Source: Streptomyces sp. P3
GTDB lineage: Bacteria > Actinomycetota > Actinomycetes > Streptomycetales > Streptomycetaceae
DNA length: 64,000 nucleotides
Direction: 5' to 3'
NCBI GenBank assembly: GCA_016893485.2
Contig: JAFEKX020000001.1
Location: 4,650,001 to 4,714,000, forward strand
Shown here: piece after piece, positions 56,984 to 64,000 of the stretch
Numbering within the stretch: the first letter of the stretch is position 1
Layout: each line of letters opens with the position of its first letter
Position numbers and translations under genes: made by a program
The notes under the pieces: model-generated
Database searches by the model: none
The model's input: only the letters and a program-made list of their open reading frames with translations
What the model was told of the DNA's origin: nothing

Positions 56984-57364
56984 GTGAAGTCGTTCGTCAG
57001 CACCCTCCTCCTCTGGTCGTCCTTCATCGCCGGCCTCGTCGCGAGCACGGCCTCCGGGGCGGTGCTGGACGGCATGGCGAAGACCGCCGCCACCTTCACC
57101 GGTATCGCCGTCTCGCTGCTGACCGGTTCGCGCATCGCGAAGAAGCCGAGGATCAGGGCGTTCCTGTCGAAGCCGTCGACGCTGTGGTTCCTGTTCCTCT
57201 TCAACGGCGGTGTGGCGGCGCTCTGTTACCTCTCCATGGACGGCGTCAAGGGCATCGCGACCGCGACCGGAGTGGGTCTGGTGTCCCTCGGCGCGGCAGG
57301 CGGCCTGCTGACAGCCCGCCGAGCCCCGACGGCCAAGACGGCGACGCAAGACCCCTGGGCCTGA
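56984..57364 (+). CDS. small integral membrane protein
   Basis: GTG 56984 follows GAAGGAAG and gives a 126-aa protein. VKSFVSTLLLWSSFIAGLVA, TAATFTGIAVSLLTGSRIAK, LWFLFLFNGGVAALCYLSM and GIATATGVGLVSLGAAGGLL are four TM helices, with a short basic loop after the second. I do not recognise the family. It is monocistronic, with a terminator upstream and no obvious regulator. Confidence 0.65.
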   Translation: MKSFVSTLLLWSSFIAGLVASTASGAVLDGMAKTAATFTGIAVSLLTGSRIAKKPRIRAFLSKPSTLWFLFLFNGGVAALCYLSMDGVKGIATATGVGLVSLGAAGGLLTARRAPTAKTATQDPWA

Positions 57365-57566
57365 CCCGGCCCCGCGCACCACGGCCACCCGCCCACTTCG
57401 ACCGCCTCGGACACAGTCCAGGGGCGCGGAACCCCGACACTGCCCAGAAGCGGGCGGCCCCCCCAGCAATCCCCACCCCTTAGGGGATGTCACAGCTCGG
57501 CAGCAAAGCCCCTCCCGAAACCCCGCCCCGACACGTGACTCTGCGGAACCAGGTACGTTCGATGAC
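57365..57566. other. intergenic, no gene seen
   Basis: About 200 bp of C-rich sequence between two same-strand genes. It should carry the promoter of the Yip1-like gene close to 57540, but I see no clear box or hairpin. Confidence 0.4.
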
Positions 57567-58516
57567 GTGGCTGGATTCAGGAACGGACGCGGCGGCCGGG
57601 ACTCCCGGTCCCCGCAAGCGCGCCCTCAACACCCCCATACGGTCAGCAGGTGCCCCCGGCGCCCCAGGGCCAGCCGTCGTCGTACGGCTACCCCGCGGCC
57701 CCGCAGCCGTACCCGCAACAGCGCCCCCAGCAGCCCCCGTACGGAGGCGGCGCGGGCAACGGCGGAAACGGCGCCTACGGCGACGAGCCGGAGTACTTCG
57801 GCGACCACGGGGGTACGGCCAAGGCGGCTACGGGGGTCAGGGTGGTCACCCGGCACCCCTGACCCGTACGCGGCGAACAACCCGGGCCACACCCAGTCGT
57901 TCGCGGTGGGCGAGGACCCGTACACCCAGGGCGGTACCTACCGCGCAGGCTCGGCCCAGGCCCCCACCGGCCCGATCGGCCCCCGCCTGCACTGGAAGGA
58001 CCTCCTGAGAGGCATCGTCCTGGCCCCCAGCAGACCTTCCTCCAGATGCGGGACTACACGATGTGGGGCCCCGCCCTGATCGTGACGTTCCTCTACGGCC
58101 TGCTCGCGGTCTTCGGCTTCGACGGCGCGCGCGAGGACGCGATAAGCGCCACCCTGTCGAACGCCGTCCCCATCGTCCTGGTGACGGCCGTAGCGATGGT
58201 CCTGTCGTCCTTCGTCCTGGGCGTGGTCACCCACACCCTGGCCCGCCAGCTGGGCGGCGACGGAGCATGGCAGCCCACGGTCGGCCTCTCCATGCTGATC
58301 ATGTCCATCACGGACACCCCCGCCTGGTCTTCGCCATGTTCTTCGGCGGCGACGCAACCTTCGTCCAGGCCCTCGGCTGGGCCACCTGGGTAGCGGCAGG
58401 CGCCCTCCTCACCATGATGGTCAGCCGCTCCCTGACCTCCCTGGCCCAAGGCCCTGGGCGCGTCGGCGATCCAGCTGGTGGCCCTGCTGTCGATCGTGAA
58501 ACTCGGCACGTTCTAG
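57567..58516 (+). CDS. Yip1-domain membrane protein with Pro/Gly/Tyr-rich N-terminus (several frame breaks)
   Basis: GTG 57567 starts VAGFRNGRG. Residues 20-130 are Pro/Gln/Gly/Tyr-rich (PYPQQRPQQPPYGGG), spread over three frames. The membrane half starts QAPTGPIGPRLHWKDLLRGI, then MRDYTMWGPALIVTFLYGLL, IVLVTAVAMVLSSFVLGVVT and LSMLIMSITD, and ends LVALLSIVKLGTF. The order of helices matches Yip1-family proteins. At least four breaks occur. Function in actinobacteria is not known; the low-complexity tail is cytosolic. Confidence 0.7.
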
Positions 58517-58548
58517 GGACTGCCCAGAGGACTTTTCCGCTACGCCGA

Positions 58549-58582
58549 CGAAGGGCTCCCGGTGCACGCCGGGAGCCCTTCG
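58549..58582 (+). terminator. hairpin terminator after the Yip1 gene
   Basis: CGAAGGGCTCCCGG (58549-58562) and CCGGGAGCCCTTCG (58569-58582) form a perfect 14-bp stem with a 6-base loop. Downstream, near-identical short GTGGTGGACGTAG/GTGGTCGACGTAG units repeat (58586-58630). Confidence 0.85.
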
Positions 58583-58765
58583 TCGTGGTGGACGTAGTCG
58601 TCGTGGTCGACGTAGCCGTCGTAGCGGAAAACGCACGCCCCCGCTCAGGCGTCGAGCACCTGCCCGGTACGCCGCACGACCCGGGGTTCCACGGACAAAG
58701 CTGCTAGCCACCACGCTTTCGCCATCGTGACTGACTGTCCTCGGCGGCATTGAGATGATGCCTCC

Positions 58766-59059
58766 ATGGCAGATGGATCAAGGCGTCCCCTGACCGAGCT
58801 TCGGCGAGGCGAGACAGTCCAAGCAACGATCACCAGCCATCAGCCTTGGGGCCTCACGGCGAAACTCAACGGATACGAGCCCGTGGGCGCCTCGCTGGAC
58901 ATGATTCGCCGCAGCGGCGAGCCCGGAGTACAGCACCTCGCGCAGGAGCTGCCCACGGTCGGGGCGACTGTCGACCTCGTCGTGGGCGAGGTTCGTACGT
59001 GGGACCACAAGCCGTGGATATGGGTGGACCTCACGGCGCCCAGTCAGGCCGAAGACTGA
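58766..59059 (+). CDS. small S1/OB-fold-like protein, function unknown
   Basis: An intact 97-aa protein starting MADGSRRPLTELRRGETVQA. TITSHQPWGLTAKLNGYEPV and VGATVDLVVGEVRTWDHKPW look like the beta strands of an OB or S1-type RNA-binding domain (G-x-x-V-x-x-x-x-x-W-G). No enzyme motif is seen. It lies in a group of small unrelated genes and could bind RNA, but the evidence is only the strand pattern. Confidence 0.6.
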   Translation: MADGSRRPLTELRRGETVQATITSHQPWGLTAKLNGYEPVGASLDMIRRSGEPGVQHLAQELPTVGATVDLVVGEVRTWDHKPWIWVDLTAPSQAED

Positions 59060-59164
59060 ACGTGCCCCCGGTGCCCCCGATCGAGCGGGAACTCGCAGGG
59101 AACGTGGGTGGGGAATGCGGAAATCAGTTGTGGCTTAGGCATGTCCATGCGAAAGGGTGTGGGC

Positions 59165-59710
59165 ATGATGCGACCCGCGCGTGCGCTGCTCCCCCTTTTC
59201 CTGCTGCCAGTTCTCCTCACGGGATGCGACGCGGACAAGAACGGCGGGACGGCCGCCGACAGGGCCGACCTCGACGCCGCCGCGCGCGTCTGGGGTGTGG
59301 CGCCGGAACTCGTCTATGTCACCAAGGTCTCCGGCTACACCGTGTTCCAGGCGTCGGTCGGCGAGTACGAGGACGAGTTCGTTACCGCGTATCGGTCCGA
59401 GGATGGTGCCACCAAGTTCGGCCTCTTCGCAGGTCACGGCAGACTGACAGCCGAGAGCTGCCCCAAGCAGCCACTGGGCGAGGTGTCGGACAAGCGGGTC
59501 ACTTGTGAGCACGACGGCGACGCCTGGTACCGCAAGGCAGGTGGCAGCCACGAGTACGCGGTGCCCATAGACGCCGTGGTGGTTCATCTGATCGCGGACG
59601 CGGACAAGGTCGACCGCGCCGTTCTGCGTAAGGCGGCCGAGGCGGTTCACCGTCCGGACGACACCGAATTGGCAGCGCTCCTGCCGGCCACCGACGGCGC
59701 GGACACGTAG
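59165..59710 (+). CDS. secreted lipoprotein of unknown function
   Basis: MMRPARALLPLFLLPVLLTG followed by CDADKN is a signal peptide with an LTGC lipobox. The mature part of about 155 aa has AARVWGVAPELVYVTKVSGY, EYEDEFVTAYRSEDGATKFG and CPKQPLGEVSDKRVTCEHDG, with two Cys that could form a disulfide. ATG 59165 is chosen for the AAGGG site and signal-peptide shape; upstream ATGs at 59108-59150 are possible. No known domain. Confidence 0.65.
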   Translation: MMRPARALLPLFLLPVLLTGCDADKNGGTAADRADLDAAARVWGVAPELVYVTKVSGYTVFQASVGEYEDEFVTAYRSEDGATKFGLFAGHGRLTAESCPKQPLGEVSDKRVTCEHDGDAWYRKAGGSHEYAVPIDAVVVHLIADADKVDRAVLRKAAEAVHRPDDTELAALLPATDGADT

Positions 59711-59767
59711 GTCCCCGGTCTCTGCTCTTACCGCTATTCCCCAGCTGGGTTGGCTGGCCTGGCCGGA

Positions 59768-59950
59768 TCAGGAGTAGAAGCCTCGGCCGTATTCGTCCCG
59801 GCTCAGACCGAAGACGTCCTGACGATCGCGGCGGAGCTCCTCGTACCGCTGCGCGAAGACGTCGAGCGCCTCGTGAAGGGTGCACCCCGACGTTTCGCGG
59901 ATCGCCTTGAACGCAGCGATGATCCGGTGCTCCAGGATGTCGCGGTCCAC
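59768..59950 (-). CDS. small conserved-looking protein, function unknown
   Basis: GTG 59950 opens a 60-aa frame, VDRDILEHRIIAAFKAIRET then CTLHEALDVFAQRYEELRRD and LSRDEYGRGFYS. The even charge pattern, two amphipathic helices and coherent third-position bias look like a real gene rather than a shadow. I cannot place it in a family. Confidence 0.5.
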   Translation of the reverse strand: MDRDILEHRIIAAFKAIRETSGCTLHEALDVFAQRYEELRRDRQDVFGLSRDEYGRGFYS

Positions 59951-60065
59951 GCTCTCGGGCAGTTGTTAGCGTCAGCCTCCACCTTTGAGCAAGGTCAAGA
60001 GCCGTGAAGGCCTGGGCCTAACCGGAACGCGCAACCTTCACGAGGGGACACTTCCTCGGAGCGGA

Positions 60066-60671
60066 TCAGAACGCACCGCCTGAGAACTCTCCCAACACAG
60101 GAGGCCCTAGGTGCCTCTTTGCCCACCAGTACCGCAACGTCAGCGGCACCCACAGGTCAGACGGCTTCCGTGTTCGGCTTCGCCGCTCCCCCGACCTATG
60201 CACTGGAGGCAACACACTCCAGGGGAAGTTGATCCACTCGTCCGTGCGCTTCCACACGTATTCGCACTTCACCAGGGACTGCGACTTCTCGTAGACGACC
60301 GCGCTGCGGACCTCCGCGACGGCGTCGAGGCAGAAGTCGCGGACCAGTTTGAGGGTCTTGCCGGTGTCGGCGACGTCGTCGGTGATCAGGACCTTCTTGT
60401 CGGAGAAGTCGATCACGTTCGGGACGGGCGCGAGCATGACGGGCATGTCGAGGGTGGTGCCGACGCCCGTGTAGAACTCGACGTTCACGAGGCTGATGTT
60501 CTTGCAGTCGAGGGCGTAGGCGAGACCCCCGGCGACGAAGACCCCGCCGCGGGCGATGCTGAGGATGACGTCGGGCTCGTAGCCGTCGTCGGCGACGGTC
60601 TGCGCGAGCTCGCGCACGGCGACGCCGAACGCCTCGTAGGTCAGGTTCTCCCGCACATCGGCCACGGTCAC
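60066..60671 (-). CDS. phosphoribosyltransferase-domain protein next to dcd
   Basis: GTG 60671 overlaps the dcd stop (GTGA). VTVADVRENLTYEAFGVAVR, ILSIARGGVFVAGGLAYALD and NVIDFSDKKVLITDDVADTG then KTLKLV give the type I PRTase fold, with DDVADTGKT as the PRPP-binding loop. The end is odd: after WKRTDEWINFPWSVLPP it runs on for about 40 Arg-rich residues, so a frame break near 60200 is likely. Its coupling to dCTP deaminase suggests a role in pyrimidine or purine salvage. Confidence 0.75.
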   Translation of the reverse strand: MTVADVRENLTYEAFGVAVRELAQTVADDGYEPDVILSIARGGVFVAGGLAYALDCKNISLVNVEFYTGVGTTLDMPVMLAPVPNVIDFSDKKVLITDDVADTGKTLKLVRDFCLDAVAEVRSAVVYEKSQSLVKCEYVWKRTDEWINFPWSVLPPVHRSGERRSRTRKPSDLWVPLTLRYWWAKRHLGPPVLGEFSGGAF

Positions 60672-61244
60672 ACCTGCGTTCGGTGGAAGTTGAGGAAGGA
60701 ACGGGAGGCGGTCGGGCCGCGCTGGCCCTGGTAGCGGGAGCCGTAGCGCTCGCTGCCGTAGGGGAACTCGGCCGGTGAGCTGAGCCGGAACATGCACAGC
60801 TGGCCGATCTTCATGCCCGGCCAGAGCTTGATCGGGAGGGTCGCGAGGTTCGACAGCTCCAGCGTCACGTGGCCGGAGAACCCGGGGTCGATGAAGCCGG
60901 CGGTGGAGTGCGTGACGAGACCGAGGCGGCCGAGGGAGGACTTCCCCTCGAGGCGCGAGGCGAGGTCGTCGGGCAGGGACACGACCTCGTAGGTCGACGC
61001 GAGCACGAACTCGCCGGGGTGGAGGATGAAGGGGCTCGTCGCCCTCCGGCTCCACCAGCCGGGTCAGGTCCGCCTGTTCGACGGAGGGGTCGATGTGGGG
61101 GTAGCGGTGGTTCTCGAACACCCGGAAGTAGCGGTCGAGGCGCACGTCGACACTCGACGGCTGCACCATGGATTCGTCGTAGGGATCGATCCGGACCCGC
61201 CCGGCGTCGATCTCGGCCCGGATGTCCTTGTCTGAGAGAAGCAC
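60668..61244 (-). CDS. dcd: dCTP deaminase (one frame break)
   Basis: GTG 61244 starts VLLSDKDIRAEIDAGRVRID, then VQPSSVDVRLDRYFRVFENH. A break near 61032 precedes LHPGEFVLASTYEVVSLPDD, SSLGRLGLVTHSTAGFIDPG (the active-site Arg/Glu region) and KIGQLCMFRLSSPAEFPYGS, ending SRSFLNFHRTQV. About 191 aa. It makes dUTP (or dUMP in bifunctional forms) for thymidylate synthesis. It is coupled to the downstream PRTase-domain gene. Confidence 0.93.
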
Positions 61245-61317
61245 GCCCCGAGGATACGCAAGACGCGCGGACCGACCACAATCGGACGGACCCGCGCGCC
61301 TGCGACTACGTGCACGT

Positions 61318-61480
61318 ACTTCTGTTCCGGCCCTGCGTCTGCACCGACCGTGCTGCTGTACCGGTCCTGCTGCCACACTCGCCGTGCTTCTGTGCCGGCC
61401 CTGCTGCTGTACCGGTTCTGCTTCTCTCCACCGGTCCTGCTGCCGTACCGGTTCTGCTTCTTTACTGGTCCTGCTTCTCC
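61318..61480. repeat. minisatellite, ~18-bp degenerate tandem repeat
   Basis: About nine head-to-tail units of 17-19 bp, consensus CTGTACCGGTCCTGCTGC, with variants such as CTGTGCCGGCCCTGCTGC. They lie between dcd and the zinc-ribbon gene, and on the minus strand some frames show a 6-residue periodicity. Confidence 0.75.
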
Positions 61481-61626
61481 AAGGCCACCGGCACCACACT
61501 GCGGAGCCGGGCACACCGCGGACACCTCACGAGCCGGCCGGGGCCGAGCCGCTCCGCCTGCTGCATCGGGAACGAAGCGGTACTGAACACGTGCCCATCG
61601 GCACATCGGACGACGGTGCGCTCCAT
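61462..61626 (-). CDS. small zinc-ribbon protein
   Basis: ATG 61626 starts MERTVVRCADGHVFSTASFP. The Cys/His of RCADGH and the LVRCPRCARLRSVVPV pair (CPRC) would bind one zinc. About 54 aa. Its stop lies where the 18-bp repeat array begins, so the array follows directly. A longer start at 61650 (TTG) is possible. The family is common in streptomycetes as I recall; function unknown. Confidence 0.6.
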   Translation of the reverse strand: MERTVVRCADGHVFSTASFPMQQAERLGPGRLVRCPRCARLRSVVPVALEKQDQ

Positions 61627-61898
61627 CAAGTCCAAGAGTCCCTTCCCCAAGAGCCGCGTCCGGCTGCTGCTCGCCGGACGCCAAATGCCACATTACGGGA
61701 TGAATGGAGCGACTCTCCAGGCGGCACTCCGACCCCACCCGGACCCTCTTCCACGCCTCCACCGTACGCCCCAACTCCGGCCCGCCGCAGCCCCCGTCGC
61801 CCCCACCCCACCCGCCCGAACCCCACGGCCCCAGCGCCCGGGGCACGACATGCGGTACAGTGACGGAGCGTTCCGACACCGGTTCAACCGGCGTTTTC
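61627..61898. other. intergenic, no gene seen
   Basis: About 270 bp before the tRNA gene, C-rich on the plus strand. ACGGAGCG... near 61863 may be part of the tRNA promoter, but no clear -10/-35 pair is visible. Confidence 0.4.
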
Positions 61899-61972
61899 GC
61901 GGGTGTAGTTTAGTGGTAGAACATCAGCTTCCCAAGCTGAGAGTGCGAGTTCGATTCTCGTCACCCGCTCCA
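61899..61972 (+). tRNA. tRNA-Gly (anticodon CCC)
   Basis: GCGGGTG and CACCCGC form the 7-bp acceptor stem, GTTT/GAAC the D stem, and TCAGC/GCTGA the anticodon stem with loop TTCCCAA (anticodon CCC). CGAG/CTCG and loop TTCGATT form the T arm. Discriminator T and an encoded CCA follow. Its 3' end is next to an integrase remnant, so it has served as an integration site. Confidence 0.95.
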
Positions 61973-62099
61973 TGACAAAGGCCCAGGCCATCGACCCGGA
62001 CCTTTTTGCTGTCTTCGGCGATCAGTCGCCGCCTGCCAGATTCGTGCCAGAACGTTGATCGCCAGGGAGGACCGAAAGCCCCGGTATACCGACGACGAC

Positions 62100-62515
62100 G
62101 CGGGCCCGACGTCATTTCCGACCGAAGGAGCTGGGCGGAAGGCCGCTCCCTCCTCCCGAGGGAGACGAGACCACTGGGTCCCCTGCCCACGAATGGCTCC
62201 ATGTGGCGCGCGGACGTCGACGTGCTGACAGCGGAGGCCGGTCGGCTCTTCGGGGCGGAGAGGGTCCTACATGCCGAGGAAGACCATCAGGCGCCAGCGC
62301 GGGCCGTGTTGGTTCGCCGACGCGTCGACCTTCGCCATGGTGGCGATCGGCCGCTCGGCAGCCTTTTCCTTGCCGGCGCCTTTGATCCCGCTGATCCCGC
62401 ACGGGTTGCGCCTGATCAGCTCGTCATCAACGGCGGGTTCCCTGGTGCTCTTGAGCAGCCTCGGTGATCGTGCCCACCGGAGTGGAGGTCCCCGGCACCC
62501 GTCGCCGCCGCGCAC
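62100..62515 (-). pseudogene. truncated tyrosine-integrase remnant beside tRNA-Gly
   Basis: In the minus frame from 62467 the chain reads AVDDELIRRNPCGISGIKGA then GKEKAAERPIATMAKVDASA and HGPRWRLMVFLGM, the mid part of an actinobacterial phage/AICE integrase where ...LIRRNPC.IKGAGKE and RW.LMV are characteristic. After a break near 62275 another frame gives short integrase-like residues (RPEEPTGLRC) and then it fades. The N-terminal part and the HxxR/Tyr catalytic end are absent. A dead leftover of an element once inserted at the tRNA. Confidence 0.7.
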
Positions 62516-62597
62516 CCCGGCCTCGGCGCCGCATGGCGGCCGTACGCCGATCGCCGGGTGGCTTCTGGTCGTTGCCGTCGTCCTTGGAGGTACGGCT

Positions 62598-62990
62598 TCA
62601 CCGGTCGGTCGGCCGACTCCGCTCCGGGAGACGGGTCTTCACCCAGCTCGCGAGTTCCTTGAGTGCGGGCTCCAACTCCGCGCCCGCTTGGGTCAGTTGG
62701 TGGGAGACTCGCAGCGGCAGCCCGTTGTCCACCGTGCGCACGACGAGTTCCGTGGCGGCGAGCTCGGCCAGGCGGTTGGAGAGCATGCGTTCACTGATTC
62801 CGGGTATCGCCCGGCGCAGGTCGGCGAAGTGCGTCGGCCCCGTGATCAGCACGGACATGATGGGGCCGGTCCAGCGCTTTCCGAGGAACTGGAAGACGTG
62901 CGTGATGCCCTCGTCGACCTGTGTACGGGACACCGCGTCCTGACGGGCTGCGCTCCCGTGGGCCAGGTGCGCCGGGCGATTCACACGCAT
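62598..62990 (-). CDS. HxlR-family transcriptional regulator
   Basis: About 130 aa from ATG 62990. VDEGITHVFQFLGKRWTGPI, MSVLITGPTHFADLRRAIPG, ISERMLSNRLAELAATELVV and VSHQLTQAGAELEPALKELA follow the HxlR wHTH order. The Cys residue used by redox-sensing members before GKRW is absent. It lies downstream of the SDR gene on the same strand after about 270 bp; regulation of that SDR is plausible. Confidence 0.8.
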   Translation of the reverse strand: MRVNRPAHLAHGSAARQDAVSRTQVDEGITHVFQFLGKRWTGPIMSVLITGPTHFADLRRAIPGISERMLSNRLAELAATELVVRTVDNGLPLRVSHQLTQAGAELEPALKELASWVKTRLPERSRPTDR

Positions 62991-63258
62991 GATGCGGCGG
63001 TACGGAGGGGTGCACGGGCGATGTACCGGCGGCGGCCCTCGACAGGACGTCGGCCCCGACCGGTCTGCGTCGCATGTCGGTTCCATCTGCGAAAGGCCCC
63101 CGCACCTGGCATGCGCGGTGCTCGGACGGCGGAACACGGCCCGCTCGGGAGCGGCTGAGGCTCCGGTCCGATCGCACGGTTGCGCGCGTAGGTCATGGCG
63201 TTTCCTCTGCGGACAGATGCTGGACGGCTTGGGATGTGTGGTGCTCGTGGCAGGACGA
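62991..63258. other. intergenic between HxlR and SDR genes
   Basis: About 270 bp with no supported gene. Longer minus-strand frames cross it, but without ribosome binding sites or motifs. Confidence 0.4.
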
Positions 63259-63959
63259 TCAGCCGCGGGGGAAGCCCTTGTCGTCGAGCCTGAAGACCAG
63301 CTCGTCCTCGTCGCGCCTGGTGGTGTGCAGCTCCCAGTACATCGGTGAGATCTGCTCGGGCCGGGCCGCCTCCACGCCGGGGATGACGGAGACGCCGATC
63401 GAGGAGTCGATACCGACGTGGGCCGCCTGGATGCCGGTGCCGAGCAGTTCCTTGTGCAGGTTCATCGCCCAGTTGCGCAGCGCCGCCGCAGCGGCGTTGA
63501 CGTTGGCGACGCGCGGGTCGGGCCGGATCGAGCCGGCGCCGGTGGTGTAGAGCAGGGTGCCCGCGCCGGCCTCGCGCATCGCGGGCAGCACCGCCCGGGT
63601 GGCAGTGATGGCCCCGTACAGCTGGAAGTTCATCTCGAACTCCACATGGGACGGTTCGGTTCCGGCGGGAGTGGTCAGCGCGGTGCCGCCGAACGTGCCC
63701 ACTGGGAGTACTCCAGGACGTCGATCCCGCCGAACCGTGATGCGGCGTCCTTGAGTGCCTGGGTGAGGGCGTCGCGGTCGAGTACGTCCGCCGGGAACGC
63801 TGCGGCGGTGATGCCCTCGGCGGTGAGGATGCCGACGAGGTCGTCGAGCCTGGCACGGTTGCGGGAGACCAGGGCGACGTCGTAGCCCTGTGAGCCGAAG
63901 GTACGGGCGATGGCCAGACCCAGCTGGGGGCCGGCTCCGACAATGGCGATGCTGGTCAC
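63259..63959 (-). CDS. SDR-like oxidoreductase lacking the usual catalytic Tyr (one frame break)
   Basis: MTSIAIVGAGPQLGLAIART, FGSQGYDVALVSRNRARLDD gives the Rossmann start with a G-x-G-x-x-x-G-like loop and an NADP-type Arg. A break near 63705 separates FGGIDVLEYS from VGTFGGTALTTPAG. The segment where S and Y-x-x-x-K belong reads LLYTTGAGSIRPDPRVANVN and ALRNWAMNLHKELLG, with no Tyr before the Lys. So it is either a non-catalytic SDR or uses another residue. About 234 aa; ATG 63959 is close to the window end. Confidence 0.7.
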
Positions 63960-64000
63960 AGCGATCCTTTCGTAGAACGCCGTCGAGGAGACACGAGCGG

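Noticed and set aside
61072..61514. N-terminal extension of dcd through the 18-bp repeat array
   Set aside because: The repeat reads as low-complexity Arg/Gln residues without a start, while GTG 61244 gives the normal dCTP deaminase N-terminus.
1..64000. Widespread pseudogenes
   Set aside because: Breaks occur in genes that cannot be dispensable and each leaves the rest of the protein intact in another frame. Sequence error is the simpler reading.

Overview
The window is chromosomal DNA of a streptomycete or close relative. Support: very high GC with strong third-position GC bias, GTG/TTG starts, ATGA/GTGA overlaps, a dnaK-grpE-dnaJ-hspR operon and clpB both preceded by HspR (HAIR) inverted repeats, a Streptomyces-type parS palindrome, and DUF4232, DUF397, DUF3151 and DUF2617 proteins. 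From memory, the fba, pyrE, clpB, dnaK and dcd neighbours resemble the SCO36xx part of the S. coelicolor core chromosome; I could not check this. Nearly every long gene, including dnaK, dnaJ and clpB, carries one or more reading-frame breaks (about 60 in all). This looks like uncorrected single-base sequencing error, not decay, so coordinates below span the reconstructed genes.

Layout. 1-3.6 kb: tail of an epimerase-like protein, a DUF4232 lipoprotein, and ethanolamine ammonia-lyase eutC/eutB divergent from an APC permease (3.7-5.25 kb). 5.4-12.6 kb: regulators, each next to a small target set (MarR-like with an ABC-2 exporter; TetR with an MBL hydrolase and a SLOG-like protein; MarR), then a cytochrome P450. 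12.6-14.9 kb: degenerate DUF397 protein and a NarL/DesK-type two-component pair. 15-18.9 kb: kynurenine pathway (tryptophan 2,3-dioxygenase, kynureninase, and an HGGxW alpha/beta hydrolase that fits kynurenine formamidase) with a TetR regulator. 19-27 kb: DUF3151, DHA2 transporter, fructose-bisphosphate aldolase, orotate phosphoribosyltransferase, mutarotase, a CoxG-like protein, a membrane spermidine-synthase-like protein and DUF2617.

27.4-28.3 kb is a noncoding minisatellite of about 33-bp repeats beside a small membrane protein. 28.7-34.75 kb is an integrated element of the actinomycete ICE (pSAM2-like) type: tyrosine integrase, excisionase, RepSA-like rolling-circle initiator, a Cys-rich protein and a KorSA-like GntR repressor with three CTTG-N6-CAAG-type operators, but no transfer ATPase in the window. 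It is bounded by candidate attachment repeats and contains a parS-like site and a 39-bp inverted repeat.

34.8-39.9 kb returns to core genes: aminotransferase, YbjN, clpB and a PPOX protein. 40-43.7 kb is the most interesting part: a 63-residue secreted peptide with two copies of GDTQWS, a co-transcribed Rieske-like small protein, and three paralogous regulators with a TrmB/PLD-like sensor and LuxR HTH. 43.95-47.3 kb is the circularly permuted ATP-grasp / alpha-E / transglutaminase operon. 47.5-53.2 kb holds a sugar-binding lipoprotein and the hspR-dnaJ-grpE-dnaK chaperone operon. 53.3-61.3 kb has an MraY/WecA-like transferase, a heterodisulfide-reductase-like Fe-S membrane protein, small membrane proteins and lipoproteins, a phosphoribosyltransferase and dcd. 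The end has a small zinc-ribbon protein, an 18-bp minisatellite, tRNA-Gly(CCC) with an integrase remnant, an HxlR regulator and an atypical SDR.
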